From assembly GCA_964057225.1 (NCBI GenBank), contig OZ059898.1:3224001-3288000 (forward strand): a stretch of DNA of 64,000 bases. The letters are read 5' to 3'. The position numbers and the translations under genes are program-made. Below the pieces are notes generated by a model that had not been told where the DNA came from, did no database searches, and saw only the letters and a list, made by a program, of their open reading frames with translations. Source of the stretch: Auanema rhodensis (taxonomy: Eukaryota; Nematoda; Chromadorea; Rhabditida; Rhabditidae). Below are positions 28,417 to 40,694 of the stretch, piece after piece; the stretch's first letter is position 1, and the number at the start of each line of letters is the position of its first letter.

Positions 28417-31400
28417 TTTTTGTCAAAATGTTTTTGGAAGCAATGTTGAGTGTACATGGAAACTCAACATACACTAATGCATCATTTTTCAAACGATCAT
28501 AACTAATTTTTGTATTAAGCGTTTTTCAATGTAGTATAGTGCATTCGATGCGGATTTTTAAGCTGCGTCGATCTGTGTTATCAGATTTGCGCTAGCTTAA
28601 AAATGCACTGAGATATCAACTGATATAAATTCACACTTATATCCTCGATTTTCACCCTGAAGAAATAATTTTTTCGTTGAATAACATTGTCCATCGTCTT
28701 TGCCTTGAAAAAAGGAATCTAAAAACATCTACTTTTTGCTAAATTATTTTGAAATTTTTCGAAAAAATTTTTGTCAAAATTTTTTGGAAGCAATGTTGAG
28801 TGTACATGGAAACTCAACATACACTAATGCATCATTTTTCAAACGATCATAACTAATTTTTGTATTAAGCGTTTTTCAATGTAGTGTAGTGCATTCGATG
28901 CGGATTTTTAAGCTGCGTCGATCTGTGTTATCAGATTTGCTCTAGCTTAAAAATGCACCGAGATATCAACTGATATAAGTTCACACTTATATCCTCGATT
29001 TTCATCCTGAAGAATTAATTTTTTCGTTGAATAACATTGTCCATCGTCTTTGCCTTGAAAAATCGAATCTAAAAACATCTACTTTTCGCTAAATTATTTT
29101 GAAATTTTTCGAAAAACTTTTTGTCAAAATGTTTTTGGAAGCAATGTTGAGTGTACATGGAAACTCAACATACACTAATGCATCATTTTTCAAACGATCA
29201 TAACTAATTTTTGTATCAAGCGTTTTTCAATGTAGTATAGTGCATTCGATGCGGATTTTTAAGCTGCGTCGATCTGTGTTATCAGATTTGCGCTAGCTTA
29301 AAAATGCACCGAGATATCAACTGATATAAGTTCACACTTATATCCTCGATTTTCACCCTGAAGAATTAATTTTCTCGTTGAATAACATTGTCCATCGTCT
29401 TTGCCTTAAAAAAAGGAATCTAAAAACATCTACTTTTTGCTAAATTATTTTGAAATTTTCCGAAAAAATTTTTGTCAAAATGTTTTTGGAAGCAATGTTG
29501 AGTGTACATGGAAACTCAACATACACTAATGCATCATTTTTCAAACGATCATAACTAATTTTTGTATTAAGCGTTTTTCAATGTAGTATAGTGCATTCGA
29601 TGCGGATTTTTAAGCTGCGTCGATCTGTGTTATCAGATTTGCGCTAGCTTAAAAATGCACCGAGATATCAACTGATATAAGTTCACACTTATATCCTCGA
29701 TTTTCACCCTGAAGAATTAATTTTCTCGTTGAATAACATTGTCCATCGTCTTTGCCTTGAAAAAAGGAATCTAAAAACATCTACTTTTTGCTAAATTATT
29801 TTGAAATTTTTCGAAAAAAGTTTTGTCAAAATGTTTTTGGAAGCAATGTTGAGTGTACATGGAAACTCAACATACACTAATGCATCATTTTTCAAACGAT
29901 CATAACTAATTTTTGTATCAAGCGTTTTTCAATGTAGTATAGTGCATTCGATGCGGATTTTTAAGCTGCGTCGATCTGTGTTATCAGATTTGCGCTAGCT
30001 TAAAAATGCACCGAGATATCAACTGATATAAGTTCACACTTATATCCTCGATTTTCACCCTGAAGAATTAATTTTCTCGTTGAATAACATTGTCCATCGT
30101 CTTTGCCTTGAAAAAAGGAATCTAAAAACATCTACTTTTTGCTAAATTATTTTGAAATTTTCCGAAAAAATTTTTGTCAAAATGTTTTTGGAAGCAATGT
30201 TGAGTGTACATGGAAACTCAACATACACTAATGCATCATTTTTCAAACGATCATAACTAATTTTTGTATTAAGCGTTTTTCAATGTAGTATAGTGCATTC
30301 GATGCGGATTTTTAAGCTGCGTCGATCTGTGTTATCAGATTTGCGCTAGCTTAAAAATGCACTGAGATATCAACTGATATAAATTCACACTTATATCCTC
30401 GATTTTCACCCTGAAGAAATAATTTTTTCGTTGAATAACATTGTCCATCGTCTTTGCCTTGAAAAAAGGAATCTAAAAACATCTACTTTTTGCTAAATTA
30501 TTTTGAAATTTTTCGAAAAAATTTTTGTCAAAATTTTTTGGAAGCAATGTTGAGTGTACATGGAAACTCAACATACACTAATGCATCATTTTTCAAACGA
30601 TCATAACTAATTTTTGTATTAAGCGTTTTTCAATGTAGTGTAGTGCATTCGATGCGGATTTTTAAGCTGCGTCGATCTGTGTTATCAGATTTGCTCTAGC
30701 TTAAAAATGCACCGAGATATCAACTGATATAAGTTCACACTTATATCCTCGATTTTCATCCTGAAGAATTAATTTTTTCGTTGAATAACATTGTCCATCG
30801 TCTTTGCCTTGAAAAAAGGAATCTAAAAACATCTACTTTTTGCTAAATTATTTTGAAATTTTTCGAAAAAAGTTTTGTCAAAATGTTTTTGGAAGCAATG
30901 TTGAGTGTACATGGAAACTCAACATACACTAATGCATCATTTTTCAAACGATCATAACTAATTTTTGTATCAAGCGTTTTTCAATGTAGTATAGTGCATT
31001 CGATGCGGATTTTTAAGCTGCGTCGATCTGTGTTATCAGATTTGCGCTAGCTTAAAAATGCACCGAGATATCAACTGATATAAGTTCACACTTATATCCT
31101 CGATTTTCACCCTGAAGAATTAATTTTCTCGTTGAATAACATTGTCCATCGTCTTTGCCTTGAAAAAAGGAATCTAAAAACATCTACTTTTTGCTAAATT
31201 ATTTTGAAATTTTCCGAAAAAATTTTTGTCAAAATGTTTTTGGAAGCAATGTTGAGTGTACATGGAAACTCAACATACACTAATGCATCATTTTTCAAAC
31301 GATCATAACTAATTTTTGTATTAAGCGTTTTTCAATGTAGTATAGTGCATTCGATGCGGATTTTTAAGCTGCGTCGATCTGTGTTATCAGATTTGCGCTA

Positions 31401-34400
31401 GCTTAAAAATGCACTGAGATATCAACTGATATAAATTCACACTTATATCCTCGATTTTCACCCTGAAGAAATAATTTTTTCGTTGAATAACATTGTCCAT
31501 CGTCTTTGCCTTGAAAAAAGGAATCTAAAAACATCTACTTTTTGCTAAATTATTTTGAAATTTTTCGAAAAAATTTTTGTCAAAATTTTTTGGAAGCAAT
31601 GTTGAGTGTACATGGAAACTCAACATACACTAATGCATCATTTTTCAAACGATCATAACTAATTTTTGTATTAAGCGTTTTTCAATGTAGTGTAGTGCAT
31701 TCGATGCGGATTTTTAAGCTGCGTCGATCTGTGTTATCAGATTTGCTCTAGCTTAAAAATGCACCGAGATATCAACTGATATAAGTTCACACTTATATCC
31801 TCGATTTTCATCCTGAAGAATTAATTTTTTCGTTGAATAACATTGTCCATCGTCTTTGCCTTGAAAAATCGAATCTAAAAACATCTACTTTTCGCTAAAT
31901 TATTTTGAAATTTTTCGAAAAAATTTTTGTCAAAATGTTTTTGGAAGCAATGTTGAGTGTACATGGAAACTCAACATACACTAATGCATCATTTTTCAAA
32001 CGATCATAACTAATTTTTGTATCAAGCGTTTTTCAATGTAGTATAGTGCATTCGATGCGGATTTTTAAGCTGCGTCGATCTGTGTTATCAGATTTGCGCT
32101 AGCTTAAAAATGCACCGAGATATCAACTGATATAAGTTCACACTTATATCCTCGATTTTCACCCTGAAGAATTAATTTTCTCGTTGAATAACATTGTCCA
32201 TCGTCTTTGCCTTGAAAAAAGGAATCTAAAAACATCTACTTTTTGCTAAATTATTTTGAAATTTTTCGAAAAAAGTTTTGTCAAAATGTTTTTGGAAGCA
32301 ATGTTGAGTGTACATGGAAACTCAACATACACTAATGCATCATTTTTCAAACGATCATAACTAATTTTTGTATTAAGCTTTTCTCAATGTAGTATAGTGC
32401 ATTCGATGCGGATTTTTAAGCTGCGTCGATCTGTGTTATCAGATTTGCGCTAGCTTAAAAATGCACCGAGATATCAACTGATATAAGTTCACACTTATAT
32501 CCTCGATTTTCACCCTGAAGAATTAATTTTTTCGTTGAATAACATTGTCTATCGTCTTTGCCTTGAAAAATGGAATCTAAAAACATCTACTTTCTGCTAA
32601 ATTATTTTGAAATTTTTCGAAAAAATTTTTGTCAAAATGTTTTTGGAAGCAATGTTGAGTGTACATGGAAACTCAACATACACTAATGCATCATTTCTCA
32701 AACGATCATAACTAATTTTTGTATCAAGCGTTTTTCAATGTAGTATAGTGCATTCGATGCGGATTTTTAAGCTGCGTCGATCTGTGTTATCAGATTTGCG
32801 CTAACTTAAAAATGCACCGAGATATCAACTGATATAAGTTCACACTTATATCCTCGATTTTCACCCTGAAGAATTAATTTTCTCGTTGAATAACATTGTC
32901 CATCGTCTTTGCCTTGAAAAAAGGAATCTAAAAACATCTACTTTTTGCTAAATTATTTTGAAATTTTTCGAAAAAAGTTTTGTCAAAATGTTTTTGGAAG
33001 CAATGTTGAGTGTACATGGAAACTCAACATACACTAATGCATCATTTTTCAAACGATCATAACTAATTTTTGTATCAAGCGTTTTTCAATGTAGTATAGT
33101 GCATTCGATGCGGATTTTTAAGCTGCGTCGATCTGTGTTATCAGATTTGCGCTAGCTTAAAAATGCACCGAGATATCAACTGATATAAGTTCACACTTAT
33201 ATCCTCGATTTTCATCCTGAAGAATTAATTTTTTCGTTGAATAACATTGTCCATCGTCTTTGCCTTGAAAAATCGAATCTAAAAACATCTACTTTTTGCT
33301 AAATTATTTTGAAATTTTCCGAAAAAATTTTTGTCAAAATGTTTTTGGAAGCAATGTTGAGTGTACATGGAAACTCAACATACACTATTGCATCATTTTT
33401 CTAACGATCATAACTAATTTTTGTATTAAGCTTTTCTCAATGTAGTATAGTGCATTCGATGCGGATTTTTAAGCTGCGTCGATCTGTGTTATCAGATTTG
33501 CGCTAGCTTAAAAATGCACCGAGATATCAACTGATATAAGTTCACACTTATATCCTCGATTTTCACCCTGAAGAATTAATTTTCTCGTTGAATAACATTG
33601 TCCATCGTCTTTGCCTTGAAAAAAGGAATCTAAAAACATCTACTTTTTGCTAAATTATTTTGAAATTTTCCGAAAAAATTTTTGTCAAAATGTTTTTGGA
33701 AGCAATGTTGAGTGTACATGGAAACTCAACATACACTAATGCATCATTTTTCAAACGATCATAACTAATTTTTGTATCAAGCGTTTTTCAATGTAGTATA
33801 GTGCATTCGATGCGGATTTTTAAGCTGCGTCGATCTGTGTTATCAGATTTGCGCTAGCTTAAAAATGCACCGAGATATCAACTGATATAAGTTCACACTT
33901 ATATCCTCGATTTTCACCCTGAAGAATTAATTTTCTCGTTGAATAACATTGTCCATCGTCTTTGCCTTGAAAAAAGGAATCTAAAAACATCTACTTTTTG
34001 CTAAATTATTTTGAAATTTTCCGAAAAAATTTTTGTCAAAATGTTTTTGGAAGCAATGTTGAGTGTACATGGAAACTCAACATACACTAATGCATCATTT
34101 TTCAAACGATCATAACTAATTTTTGTATTAAGCGTTTTTCAATGTAGTATAGTGCATTCGATGCGGATTTTTAAGCTGCGTCGATCTGTGTTATCAGATT
34201 TGCGCTAGCTTAAAAATGCACTGAGATATCAACTGATATAAATTCACACTTATATCCTCGATTTTCACCCTGAAGAAATAATTTTTTCGTTGAATAACAT
34301 TGTCCATCGTCTTTGCCTTGAAAAAAGGAATCTAAAAACATCTACTTTTTGCTAAATTATTTTGAAATTTTTCGAAAAAATTTTTGTCAAAATTTTTTGG

Positions 34401-37400
34401 AAGCAATGTTGAGTGTACATGGAAACTCAACATACACTAATGCATCATTTTTCAAACGATCATAACTAATTTTTGTATTAAGCGTTTTTCAATGTAGTGT
34501 AGTGCATTCGATGCGGATTTTTAAGCTGCGTCGATCTGTGTTATCAGATTTGCTCTAGCTTAAAAATGCACCGAGATATCAACTGATATAAGTTCACACT
34601 TATATCCTCGATTTTCATCCTGAAGAATTAATTTTTTCGTTGAATAACATTGTCCATCGTCTTTGCCTTGAGAAATGGAATCTAAAAACATCTACTTTTT
34701 GCTAAATTATTTTGAAATTTTTCGAAAAAATTTTTGTCAAAATGTTTTTGGAAGCAATGTTGAGTGTACATGGAAACTCAACATACACTAATGCATCATT
34801 TTTCAAACGATCATAACTAATTTTTGTATCAAGCGTTTTTCAATGTAGTATAGTGCATTCGATGCGGATTTTTAAGCTGCGTCGATCTGTGTTATCAGAT
34901 TTGCGCTAGCTTAAAAATGCACCGAGATATCAACTGATATAAGTTCACACTTATATCCTCGATTTTCACCCTGAAGAATTAATTTTCTCGTTGAATAACA
35001 TTGTCCATCGTCTTTGCCTTGAAAAAAGGAATCTAAAAACATCTACTTTTTGCTAAATTATTTTGAAATTTTTCGAAAAAAGTTTTGTCAAAATGTTTTT
35101 GGAAGCAATGTTGAGTGTACATGGAAACTCAACATACACTAATGCATCATTTTTCAAACGATCATAACTAATTTTTGTATTAAGCTTTTCTCAATGTAGT
35201 ATAGTGCATTCGATGCGGATTTTTAAGCTGCGTCGATCTGTGTTATCAGATTTGCGCTAGCTTAAAAATGCACCGAGATATCAACTGATATAAGTTCACA
35301 CTTATATCCTCGATTTTCACCCTGAAGAATTAATTTTTTCGTTGAATAACATTGTCTATCGTCTTTGCCTTGAGAAATGGAATCTAAAAACATCTACTTT
35401 TTGCTAAATTATTTTGAAATTTTTCGAAAAAATTTTTGTCAAAATGTTTTTGGAAGCAATGTTGAGTGTACATGGAAACTCAACATACACTAATGCATCA
35501 TTTTTCAAACGATCATAACTAATTTTTGTATCAAGCGTTTTTCAATGTAGTATAGTGCATTCGATGCGGATTTTTAAGCTGCGTCGATCTGTGTTATCAG
35601 ATTTGTGCTAGCTTAAAAATGCACCGAGATATCAACTGATATAAGTTCACACTTATATCCTCGATTTTCACCCTGAAGAAATAATTTTTTCGTTGAATAA
35701 CATTGTCCATCGTCTTTGCCTTGAAAAAAAGAATCTAAAAACATCTACTTTTTGCTAAATTATTTTGAAATTTTTCGAAAAAATTTTTGTCAAAATTTTT
35801 TGGAAGCAATGTTGAGTGTACATGGAAACTCAACATACACTAATGCATCATTTTTCAAACGATCATAACTAATTTTTGTATCAAGCGTTTTTCAATGTAG
35901 TATAGTGCATTCGATGCGGATTTTTAAGCTGCGTCGATCTGTGTTATCAGATTTGTGCTAGCTTAAAAATGCACCGAGATATCAACTGATATAAGTTCAC
36001 ACTTATATCCTCGATTTTCACCCTGAAGAAATAATTTTTTCGTTGAATAACATTGTCCATCGTCTTTGCCTTGAAAAAAGGAATCTAAAAACATCTACTT
36101 TTTGCTAAATTATTTTGAAATTTTTCGAAAAAATTTTTGTCAAAATGTTTTTGGAAGCAATGTTGAGTGTACATGGAAACTCAACATACACTAATGCATC
36201 ATTTTTCAAACGATCATAACTAATTTTTGTATCAAGCGTTTCTTAATGTAGTATAGTGCATTCGATCCGGATTTTTAAGCTGCGTCGATCTGTGTTATCA
36301 GATTTGCGCTAGCTTAAAAATGCACCGAGATATCAACTGATATAAGTTCACACTTATATCCTCGATTTTCACCCTGAAGAATTAATTTTTTCGTTGAATA
36401 ACATTGTCTATCGTCTTTGCCTTGAGAAATGGAATCTAAAAACATCTACTTTTTGCTAAATTATTTTGAAATTTTTCGAAAAAATTTTTGTCAAAATGTT
36501 TTTGGAAGCAATGTTGAGTGTACATGGAAACTCAACATACACTAATGCATCATTTTTCAAACGATCATAACTAATTTTTGTATCAAGCGTTTCTCAATGT
36601 AATATAGTGCATTCGATGCGGATTTTTAAGCTGCGTCGATCTGTGTTATCAGATTTGCGCTAGCTTAAAAATGCACCGAGATATCAACTGATATAAGTTC
36701 ACACTTATATCCTCGATTTTCACCCTGAAGAAATAATTTTTTCGTTGAATAACATTGTCCATCGTCTTTGCCTTGAAAAAAGGAATCTAAAAACATCTAC
36801 TTTTTGCTAAATTATTTTGAAATTTTTCGAAAAAATTTTTGTCAAAATTTTTTGGAAGCAATGTTGAGTGTACATGGAAACTCAACATACACTAATGCAT
36901 CATTTTTCAAACGATCATAACTAATTTTTGTATCAAGCGTTTTTCAATGTAGTATAGTGCATTCGATGCGGATTTTTAAGCTGCGTCGATCTGTGTTATC
37001 AGATTTGTGCTAGCTTAAAAATGCACCGAGATATCAACTGATATAAGTTCACACTTATATCCTCGATTTTCACCCTGAAGAAATAATTTTTTCGTTGAAT
37101 AACATTGTCCATCGTCTTTGCCTTGAAAAAAGGAATCTAAAAACATCTACTTTTTGCTAAATTATTTTGAAATTTTTCGAAAAAAGTTTTGTCAAAATGT
37201 TTTTGGAAGCAATGTTGAGTGTACATGGAAACTCAACATACACTAATGCATCATTTTTCAAACGATCATAACTAATTTTTGTATCAAGCGTTTCTCAATG
37301 TAGTATAGTGCATTCGATGCGGATTTTTAAGCTGCGTCGATCTGTGTTATCAGATTTGCGCTAGCTTAAAAATGCACCGAGATATCAACTGATATAAGTT

Positions 37401-37874
37401 CACACTTATATCCTCGATTTTCATCCTGAAGAATTAATTTTCTCGTTGAATAACATTGTCCATCGTCTTTGCCTTGAAAAAAGGAATCTAAAAACATCTA
37501 CTTTTTGCTAAATTATTTTGAAATTTTCCGAAAAAATTTTTGTCAAAATGTTTTTGGAAGCAATGTTGAGTGTACATGGAAACTCAACATACACTAATGC
37601 ATCATTTTTCAAACGATCATAACTAATTTTTGTATTAAGCGTTTTTCAATGTAGTGTAGTGCATTCGATGCGGATTTTTAAGCTGCGTCGATCTGTGTTA
37701 TCAGATTTGCTCTAGCTTAAAAATGCACCGAGATATCAACTGATATAAGTTCACACTTATATCCTCGATTTTCATCCTGAAGAATTAATTTTTTCGTTGA
37801 ATAACATTGTCCATCGTCTTTGCCTTGAAAAATCGAATCTAAAAACATCTACTTTTCGCTAAATTATTTTGAAA

Positions 37875-37906
37875 TTTTTCGAAAAAATTTTTGTCAAAAT
37901 GTTTTT
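37875..37906. other. Phased A/T tracts around the TTCGAA palindrome
   Basis: Across the chosen unit junction lie TTTTT, then CG, then AAAAAATTTTT, then AAAA, then GTTTTT. Tract centres are about 10, 10 and 7 bases apart, close to one helical turn, the arrangement known to give intrinsic DNA curvature. TTTTTCGAAAAA is a perfect 12-bp palindrome. Two common variants alter it: TTTTCCGAAAAA breaks the palindrome, and AAAAAAGTTTT shortens the downstream T-tract. Curvature is inferred from tract phasing only. Confidence 0.7.
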
Positions 37907-37913
37907 GGAAGCA

Positions 37914-37941
37914 ATGTTGAGTGTACATGGAAACTCAACAT
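37914..37941. other. Dyad 1: 9-bp inverted repeat with 10-base spacer
   Basis: Arms ATGTTGAGT and ACTCAACAT are perfect reverse complements around the spacer GTACATGGAA. An overlapping alternative pairing AGTGTA with TACACT is also available, so two mutually exclusive hairpins can be drawn. The dyad occurs at unit positions 27-54 in almost every monomer. Exceptions are the units at 59638 and 60339 (ATATTGAGT), 59989 and 61040 (ATGTTGACT), 21750 (a change in the spacer) and 703 (one base lost just before the arm). The lettering is direct observation; folding in the cell is inference. Confidence 0.85.
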
Positions 37942-38024
37942 ACACTAATGCATCATTTTTCAAACGATCATAACTAATTTTTGTATCAAGCGTTTTTCAA
38001 TGTAGTATAGTGCATTCGATGCGG

Positions 38025-38075
38025 ATTTTTAAGCTGCGTCGATCTGTGTTATCAGATTTGCGCTAGCTTAAAAAT
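38025..38075. other. Dyad 2: nested inverted repeat, 11-bp outer arms
   Basis: Outer arms ATTTTTAAGCT and AGCTTAAAAAT (unit positions 138-148 and 178-188) pair perfectly. The next GCG (149-151) can pair with CGC (174-176) if one T is bulged, and an inner hairpin ATCTG/CAGAT (155-159, 166-170) closes on the 6-base loop TGTTAT. This is the largest potential cruciform or RNA stem-loop in the unit. The recurrent variants at 173-177 (GCTCT, GTGCT) disturb only the middle GCG/CGC pairing and leave the outer and inner stems intact. Formation in chromatin or in RNA is not shown by the sequence. Confidence 0.85.
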
Positions 38076-38092
38076 GCACCGAGATATCAACT

Positions 38093-38114
38093 GATATAAG
38101 TTCACACTTATATC
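38093..38114. other. Dyad 3: 9-bp inverted repeat with 4-base loop
   Basis: Arms GATATAAGT and ACTTATATC flank the loop TCAC, the tightest hairpin in the unit (positions 206-227). It overlaps an adjacent short dyad ATATCA-AC-TGATAT at 197-210, so the two compete. Units of the CTGAG class usually read GATATAAAT, which introduces one A-C mismatch in the stem. Other single changes are GATACAAGT in the unit at 352 and GATATATGT in the unit at 48413. Confidence 0.85.
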
Positions 38115-40694
38115 CTCGATTTTCACCCTGAAGAATTAATTTTCTCGTTGAATAACATTGTCCATCGTCTTTGCCTTGAAAAAAGGAATCTAAAAACATC
38201 TACTTTTTGCTAAATTATTTTGAAATTTTTCGAAAAAAGTTTTGTCAAAATGTTTTTGGAAGCAATGTTGAGTGTACATGGAAACTCAACATACACTAAT
38301 GCATCATTTTTCAAACGATCATAACTAATTTTTGTATTAAGCTTTTCTCAATGTAGTATAGTGCATTCGATGCGGATTTTTAAGCTGCGTCGATCTGTGT
38401 TATCAGATTTGCGCTAGCTTAAAAATGCACCGAGATATCAACTGATATAAGTTCACACTTATATCCTCGATTTTCATCCTGAAGAATTAATTTTCTCGTT
38501 GAATAACATTGTCCATCGTCTTTGCCTTGAAAAAAGGAATCTAAAAACATCTACTTTTTGCTAAATTATTTTGAAATTTTCCGAAAAAATTTTTGTCAAA
38601 ATGTTTTTGGAAGCAATGTTGAGTGTACATGGAAACTCAACATACACTAATGCATCATTTTTCAAACGATCATAACTAATTTTTGTATCAAGCGTTTTTC
38701 AATGTAGTATAGTGCATTCGATGCGGATTTTTAAGCTGCGTCGATCTGTGTTATCAGATTTGCGCTAGCTTAAAAATGCACCGAGATATCAACTGATATA
38801 AGTTCACACTTATATCCTCGATTTTCACCCTGAAGAATTAATTTTTTCGTTGAATAACATTGTCCATCGTCTTTGCCTTGAAAAAAGGAATCTAAAAACA
38901 TCTACTTTTTGCTAAATTATTTTGAAATTTTTCGAAAAAATTTTTGTCAAAATGTTTTTGGAAGCAATGTTGAGTGTACATGGAAACTCAACATACACTA
39001 ATGCATCATTTCTCAAACGATCATAACTAATTTTTGTATCAAGCGTTTTTCAATGTAGTATAGTGCATTCGATGCGGATTTTTAAGCTGCGTCGATCTGT
39101 GTTATCAGATTTGCGCTAGCTTAAAAATGCACCGAGATATCAACTGATATAAGTTCACACTTATATCCTCGATTTTCACCCTGAAGAATTAATTTTCTCG
39201 TTGAATAACATTGTCCATCGTCTTTGCCTTGAAAAAAGGAATCTAAAAACATCTACTTTTTGCTAAATTATTTTGAAATTTTTCGAAAAAAGTTTTGTCA
39301 AAATGTTTTTGGAAGCAATGTTGAGTGTACATGGAAACTCAACATACACTAATGCATCATTTTTCAAACGATCATAACTAATTTTTGTATCAAGCGTTTT
39401 TCAATGTAGTATAGTGCATTCGATGCGGATTTTTAAGCTGCGTCGATCTGTGTTATCAGATTTGCGCTAGCTTAAAAATGCACCGAGATATCAACTGATA
39501 TAAGTTCACACTTATATCCTCGATTTTCATCCTGAAGAATTAATTTTTTCGTTGAATAACATTGTCCATCGTCTTTGCCTTGAAAAATCGAATCTAAAAA
39601 CATCTACTTTTTGCTAAATTATTTTGAAATTTTCCGAAAAAATTTTTGTCAAAATGTTTTTGGAAGCAATGTTGAGTGTACATGGAAACTCAACATACAC
39701 TATTGCATCATTTTTCTAACGATCATAACTAATTTTTGTATTAAGCTTTTCTCAATGTAGTATAGTGCATTCGATGCGGATTTTTAAGCTGCGTCGATCT
39801 GTGTTATCAGATTTGCGCTAGCTTAAAAATGCACTGAGATATCAACTGATATAAATTCACACTTATATCCTCGATTTTCACCCTGAAGAAATAATTTTTT
39901 CGTTGAATAACATTGTCCATCGTCTTTGCCTTGAAAAAAGGAATCTAAAAACATCTACTTTTTGCTAAATTATTTTGAAATTTTTCGAAAAAATTTTTGT
40001 CAAAATTTTTTGGAAGCAATGTTGAGTGTACATGGAAACTCAACATACACTAATGCATCATTTTTCAAACGATCATAACTAATTTTTGTATTAAGCGTTT
40101 TTCAATGTAGTGTAGTGCATTCGATGCGGATTTTTAAGCTGCGTCGATCTGTGTTATCAGATTTGCTCTAGCTTAAAAATGCACCGAGATATCAACTGAT
40201 ATAAGTTCACACTTATATCCTCGATTTTCATCCTGAAGAATTAATTTTTTCGTTGAATAACATTGTCCATCGTCTTTGCCTTGAAAAATCGAATCTAAAA
40301 ACATCTACTTTTCGCTAAATTATTTTGAAATTTTTCGAAAAAATTTTTGTCAAAATGTTTTTGGAAGCAATGTTGAGTGTACATGGAAACTCAACATACA
40401 CTAATGCATCATTTTTCAAACGATCATAACTAATTTTTGTATCAAGCGTTTTTCAATGTAGTATAGTGCATTCGATGCGGATTTTTAAGCTGCGTCGATC
40501 TGTGTTATCAGATTTGCGCTAGCTTAAAAATGCACCGAGATATCAACTGATATAAGTTCACACTTATATCCTCGATTTTCACCCTGAAGAATTAATTTTC
40601 TCGTTGAATAACATTGTCCATCGTCTTTGCCTTGAAAAAAGGAATCTAAAAACATCTACTTTTTGCTAAATTATTTTGAAATTTTTCGAAAAAA

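Larger units (their letters stand above)
4211..35081 (+). repeat. Central domain, left part: mixed-class monomers
   Basis: This stretch is built mainly from five unit types in recurring order: CATC-rich unit ending AAATCG and TTTTCCG; unit with the AATT palindrome, GTCTATC and ATTCTGA; unit with CTATTGC and AAGCTTTTCTC; unit with CTGAG and TAAATTC; 350-bp unit with GTGTAG and GCTCTAGC ending TTTTCGCT. The order is visible at 9120-11223, 11575-13679, 17541-19294, 21399-23503 and 24206-25959, with insertions and losses of single units. From about 28768 the AATT type is no longer seen. No coding or foreign DNA is present. Confidence 0.8.
37888..38238 (+). repeat. Representative 351-bp monomer
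   Basis: This unit matches the commonest base at nearly all diagnostic sites and serves as reference. In unit coordinates the variable sites are: 14 (G or deleted), 62-77 (AATGC with CAAACG, or ATTGC with CTAACG), 98-117 (TATC or TATT, then GTTTTTC, TTTTCTC, GTTTCTC or GTTTCTT), 122-128 (GTATAG, GTGTAG or AATATAG), 133-137 (GCGG, CCGG, GCGC, GCAG), 173-177 (GCGCT, GCTCT, GTGCT), 193, 204, 213, 239 (CACC or CATCC), 246-260 (AAATAATTTTTTCG, AATTAATTTTTTCG or AATTAATTTTCTCG), 275, about 291-299 (AAAAAGG, AAAATGG, AAAATCG, GAAATGG), 319, 333, 343 and 352. Segments between these sites are nearly invariant, including 20-60, 138-172 and 221-237. No half-length internal repeat is evident. Confidence 0.9.
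35082..38589 (+). repeat. Ten-monomer higher-order unit, copy 1
   Basis: Ten units start at 35082, 35433, 35784, 36134, 36485, 36836, 37186, 37537, 37888 and 38239. Their marks in order are: AAGCTTTTCTC with GAGAAATGG; TTGTGCTAGC with AAAAAAAGAATC; 350-bp TTGTGCTAGC; GATCCGG with GTTTCTTAATG; GTAATATAG; 350-bp TTGTGCTAGC ending AAGTTTTG; GTTTCTC with CATCC and TTCTCG; GTGTAG/GCTCTAGC; TATCAAGC/TTCTCG ending AAGTTTTG; AAGCTTTTCTC with CATCC and TTCTCG. The same order recurs at 50167. The window itself cannot show whether copies exist elsewhere. Confidence 0.85.
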
